The position numbers and the translations under genes are program-made. From assembly GCA_044507115.1 (NCBI GenBank), contig JBIQJZ010000076.1:1-15124 (forward strand): DNA of 15,124 nt, in the 5' to 3' direction. The first letter of the stretch is position 1. Each line of letters starts with the position of its first letter. Positions 15,071-15,124 of this stretch are shown piece by piece. Source of the DNA: Chryseosolibacter sp044507115 (GTDB lineage Bacteria; Bacteroidota; Bacteroidia; Cytophagales; Cyclobacteriaceae). The notes beneath the pieces were generated by a model that made no database searches, was not told the origin of the DNA, and saw only the letters and a list, made by a program, of their open reading frames with translations.

Positions 15071-15124
15071 ATGTATCAACGGTCGGCTACCACCAACCTG
15101 ATTGACCTGATCAACCTCAATAGC
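15071..15124 (+). CDS. Possible start of the next operon gene (cut by window edge)
   Basis: An ATG one base after the uxaB stop opens a frame that runs to the right edge (18 codons, beginning MYQRSATTNLIDLIN). The tight spacing is typical of operon neighbours, but 18 codons are too few to identify a family. Another uronate-pathway gene would fit the context. Confidence 0.35.
   Translation, partial: MYQRSATTNLIDLINLNS

Noticed and set aside
1..15124. tRNA or rRNA genes, CRISPR arrays, insertion sequences, phage genes
   Set aside because: No cloverleaf, regularly spaced repeats, transposase or integrase motifs were seen by reading; the content is explained by the pectin locus.

Overview
This window looks like part of a pectin (polygalacturonate) utilization locus from a member of the Bacteroidota. 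The evidence is a SusC/SusD-type outer-membrane pair, a one-protein hybrid two-component sensor, a lipoprotein signal followed by acidic residues, and promoter boxes close to the Bacteroidota TAnnTTTG type. The style of the proteins and the moderate base composition would suit a Cytophagales-like lineage, but I cannot fix a genus from sequence alone.

Layout. On the minus strand, reading from about 11.5 kb to the left edge: a secreted GDSL/CE12-type pectin or rhamnogalacturonan acetylesterase (ATGA overlap with the next gene), a secreted PL1-type pectate lyase, a KdgF cupin, a hybrid two-component sensor/regulator (HTCS), a terminator, a 557-base gap holding a probable 32-residue membrane protein and several regulatory elements, then the SusC-type TonB-dependent transporter and a SusD-type lipoprotein cut by the window edge. 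On the plus strand, from about 11.7 kb to the right edge: kduI, a LacI-family regulator, uxaB and possibly the first codons of another gene.

How the genes fit together. The esterase would remove acetyl groups and the lyase would cut the polygalacturonate backbone, giving unsaturated oligouronates. SusC/SusD would bind and import oligosaccharides, and the HTCS would sense a periplasmic oligosaccharide and activate transcription. In the cytoplasm, KdgF and KduI process the unsaturated sugar released from oligouronides (4,5-unsaturated galacturonate to 5-keto-4-deoxyuronate to 2,5-diketo-3-deoxygluconate), while UxaB serves the saturated galacturonate branch (tagaturonate to altronate). Both branches meet at 2-keto-3-deoxygluconate. 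The enzymes that complete them (KduD, UxaC, UxaA, KdgK, KdgA, GH105/GH28) are not seen here and probably lie outside the window.

The most interesting observation is regulatory. A 12-bp sequence with a central CpG (GCAAYCGATTRY, typical of LacI-family operators) occurs at three promoters: the esterase/lyase/kdgF operon, kduI/lacI/uxaB, and susC. Each copy overlaps or directly follows a promoter-like -7 box. This suggests that the local LacI-type regulator and the HTCS jointly control the locus, one reading a cytoplasmic and the other a periplasmic signal. A second noteworthy item is the short membrane-protein ORF between the HTCS and susC, which has its own exact TAnnTTTG box and a perfect 14-bp palindrome.
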